A stretch of DNA of 24,327 nt. It comes from a virus. Below are positions 23,112 through 24,327 of this stretch, in pieces (the first letter of the stretch is position 1; every line of letters starts with the position of its first letter). Below the pieces are notes generated by a model. The model was not told the DNA's origin, did no database searches, and was given only the letters and a program-made list of their open reading frames with translations. The DNA is taken from positions 1 to 24,327 of the IMG/VR virus record IMGVR_UViG_3300028581_000238; one strand, written 5' to 3'. Position numbers and translations under genes: made by a program.

Positions 23112-23459
23112 ATGGAACGTTTTAATTTCGCTGTTAAAGGTCGTGCTTTTCAAACTGAAGATTTAACTATTGGTAAGATTATAGATCTTTGGAAAATGAG
23201 ATCTATTTTATCAGGTGGTACTTATGGTCAAATGTATCGTATCGGTATGACTAATGCTGATGAGGCACTGATGGCTATTGATATTGAAGCATTTTTTAAT
23301 ATCTTCTGTCCTGAGCTCATTAAGTCGTTAAAGCCTGGTTCTGTTCGTGATATGGGGTTGGAAGACTATATGGAACTGAGAGAGGTATATGTAAAGGAGT
23401 TGTTACCTTGGTTGGACAGTGTTGAAGCTATCTTAAAAAAGAAGAGTGAAACCATTTAA
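23112..23459 (+). CDS. Probable tail assembly chaperone
   Basis: The 115-aa product is mainly helical, with MERFNFAVKGRAFQTEDLTIGKI at the start and a C-terminal helix (DYMELREVYVKELLPWLDSVEAIL). Its size and its place between tube and tape-measure-type genes are usual for the first of the two tail assembly chaperones that coat the tape measure during tail building. A slippery-looking A-AAA-AAG sits near its 3' end, but a -1 shift there would meet a stop after two codons, so it does not form the classic G-GT fusion. Confidence 0.6.
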   Translation: MERFNFAVKGRAFQTEDLTIGKIIDLWKMRSILSGGTYGQMYRIGMTNADEALMAIDIEAFFNIFCPELIKSLKPGSVRDMGLEDYMELREVYVKELLPWLDSVEAILKKKSETI

Positions 23460-23489
23460 TATAATATCCATTTCGAAAAATCAGGAACA

Positions 23490-23834
23490 ATGTCATGTCC
23501 TGTTGTATTAAACTACGTAGATGAGAATTACATAACTGATTTTGTATTACAATGGTCATTAAAATACCCGATAGACAAGTGGTGGAGGGATAAATACAAA
23601 GTATCTTTCAATTCACCTCAACATCGGGTTTTATCTTTTATAGACCTTAGGTTTGAATATGAAGAAGATTTATTGTTCCATAGGGAGGAGAGAGATTACA
23701 AACCTAACACAGGGAATTGGTTAAAGGAGGATAACAGGGTGGATCAAGATGCCAGTTTAACAGACTCAGAAAAGATGGAGAAGTACAAGAGGGAGTTTAA
23801 GTCGATGGATCTAAGTCAATATACACAACAATAG
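23490..23834 (+). CDS. Second tail-assembly-region protein
   Basis: The 114-aa product begins MSCPVVLNYVDENYITDFVLQWSL and includes conserved-looking aromatic and charged patches (KWWRDKYKVSFNSPQHRVLSFIDLRFEYEED), ending in a charged helix. It lies between the first chaperone-like gene and the tape-measure-like gene. It is in the same frame as the upstream gene, but two stops separate them, so it is made on its own. It may be the second tail chaperone or a structural protein. I do not recognise the family with certainty. Confidence 0.55.
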   Translation: MSCPVVLNYVDENYITDFVLQWSLKYPIDKWWRDKYKVSFNSPQHRVLSFIDLRFEYEEDLLFHREERDYKPNTGNWLKEDNRVDQDASLTDSEKMEKYKREFKSMDLSQYTQQ

Positions 23835-24327
23835 TGGAAGACAAGAAAATACGTATAGATGCTGATGCTAGTCCGTTTCGTGATCGTTTAAGCGAAGTAA
23901 AACGTGATTCAAGAGAGATGGCTAATGGTATCATTGAAGATGCTCTACGTATCAGTAACTCCTATAAAGAGGTTTCAAAGAATATTGAGGATGCTATAAA
24001 ACAGTTGGAACGTTCTCAATCTGTTGATGTAATGCAACAGAAGGTTGATGTAGGTAGTAGATTATCAAGTGGTGAGATCAGTAAGGAAGAAGTAGGTGAT
24101 ATGCTGAAGGCTATCATGGAGGGAAATAACATAGCCAAGCTTCAGACTGAACTTACAAGAGATTTAATAGATAGTGAAACAAGAATAGGAAAGGAAGAAT
24201 TAGATGCTGATGCTAGTCCGTTTCGTGATCGTTTAAGCGAAGTAAAACGTGATTCAAGAGAGATGGCTAATGGTATCATTGAAGATGCTCTACGTATCAG
24301 TAACTCCTATAAAGAGGTTTCAAAGAA
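23834..24327 (+). CDS. Tape-measure-like protein, N-terminal part (runs off window)
   Basis: A GTG at 23834 overlaps the previous TAG. It opens a frame of 164 codons that reaches the window edge. The first residues, with KIRIDADASPFRDRLSEVKRDSR, match the usual start of tape-measure proteins (an IDAD-x-S-x-F strand, then a long coiled helix). The rest is heptad-like and charged (SNSYKEVSKNIEDAIKQLERSQ). Position after tube and chaperone genes agrees. From residue 124 the protein repeats its own residues 9-50 exactly, a 115-residue period. The tape measure fixes tail length and is ejected into the host. Confidence 0.7.
   Translation, partial: MEDKKIRIDADASPFRDRLSEVKRDSREMANGIIEDALRISNSYKEVSKNIEDAIKQLERSQSVDVMQQKVDVGSRLSSGEISKEEVGDMLKAIMEGNNIAKLQTELTRDLIDSETRIGKEELDADASPFRDRLSEVKRDSREMANGIIEDALRISNSYKEVSK
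23856..23982 (+). repeat. First copy of a perfect 127-nt direct repeat
   Basis: This segment is identical base for base to 24201-24327. The distance between copies is 345 nt, a multiple of three, so the tape-measure frame is kept through both. The second copy ends exactly at the last base of the window. Confidence 0.95.
24201..24327 (+). repeat. Second copy of the 127-nt direct repeat, at the window end
   Basis: This is an exact copy of 23856-23982, and the match is cut only by the end of the sequence. The preceding base differs (T at 24200, A at 23855), which fixes the left limit of the repeat. A real tandem array and an assembly loop are both possible. Confidence 0.95.

Noticed and set aside
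23430-23500. A-AAA-AAG slippery site for a tail chaperone -1 frameshift fusion
   Set aside because: A -1 shift meets TGA two codons later, and the next gene is in the same frame as the first but separated by two stops, so no classic fusion can form.
1-24327. tRNA genes, CRISPR arrays, insertion sequences
   Set aside because: No cloverleaf-type segments, spaced short repeats, or transposase-like proteins with flanking inverted repeats were seen by eye.

Overview
The window is about 24.3 kb of a tailed-phage genome (or prophage). Every gene reads on the + strand and the genes are tightly packed, with many ATGA or TAATG stop/start overlaps. The contractile-tail sheath and tube genes make it a myovirus. 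The host is probably a Bacteroidetes bacterium: the DNA is AT-rich, most starts lack a Shine-Dalgarno sequence and follow A/T-rich leaders, and the amidase, TM/beta-barrel and structural proteins look like those of Bacteroidetes phages. The host call is inference.

Layout. (1) 1-1377 is a diversity-generating retroelement (DGR). It holds the 3' end of a variable target gene (VR), a hairpin just after the target stop, a template repeat (TR) in which all 23 VR/TR differences fall at TR adenines, and a DGR-type reverse transcriptase. (2) 1374-2362 is a probable tail-fibre-associated protein and a GH16-like glycanase. (3) 2350-5407 is a run of small membrane, lysis and accessory genes: TM/coiled-coil proteins, a complete CheY-like receiver domain, a lipoprotein, a holin-like protein with an internal duplication, a zinc amidase, a TM protein with a barrel-like C-terminus, and a 48-aa protein. 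(4) 5407-14648 is the head module: Mu F-like minor head protein, a 1397-aa protein with Nudix, GNAT, two kinase-like and ADP-ribosyltransferase-like regions, an unknown protein, a ferritin with a full ferroxidase centre, prohead protease, scaffold-like protein and major capsid protein, closed by a strong terminator. (5) 14726-20533 holds connector, neck and decoration-like proteins, including one gene broken by a frameshift and one structural-region protein with a Sec signal peptide. (6) 20604-24327 holds sheath, tube, two tail-assembly-type proteins and the start of a tape-measure-like gene that runs off the window.

How it works together. The DGR would diversify a receptor-binding protein and the GH16 enzyme may cut surface glycans. 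The lysis cassette releases progeny. The head module builds a capsid that may carry enzyme cargo (the 1397-aa protein, perhaps the ferritin) into the cell. Both window edges look like assembly break points. The left edge lies inside the hypervariable VR. The right edge ends exactly on a 127-nt perfect repeat whose 345-nt offset preserves the reading frame.
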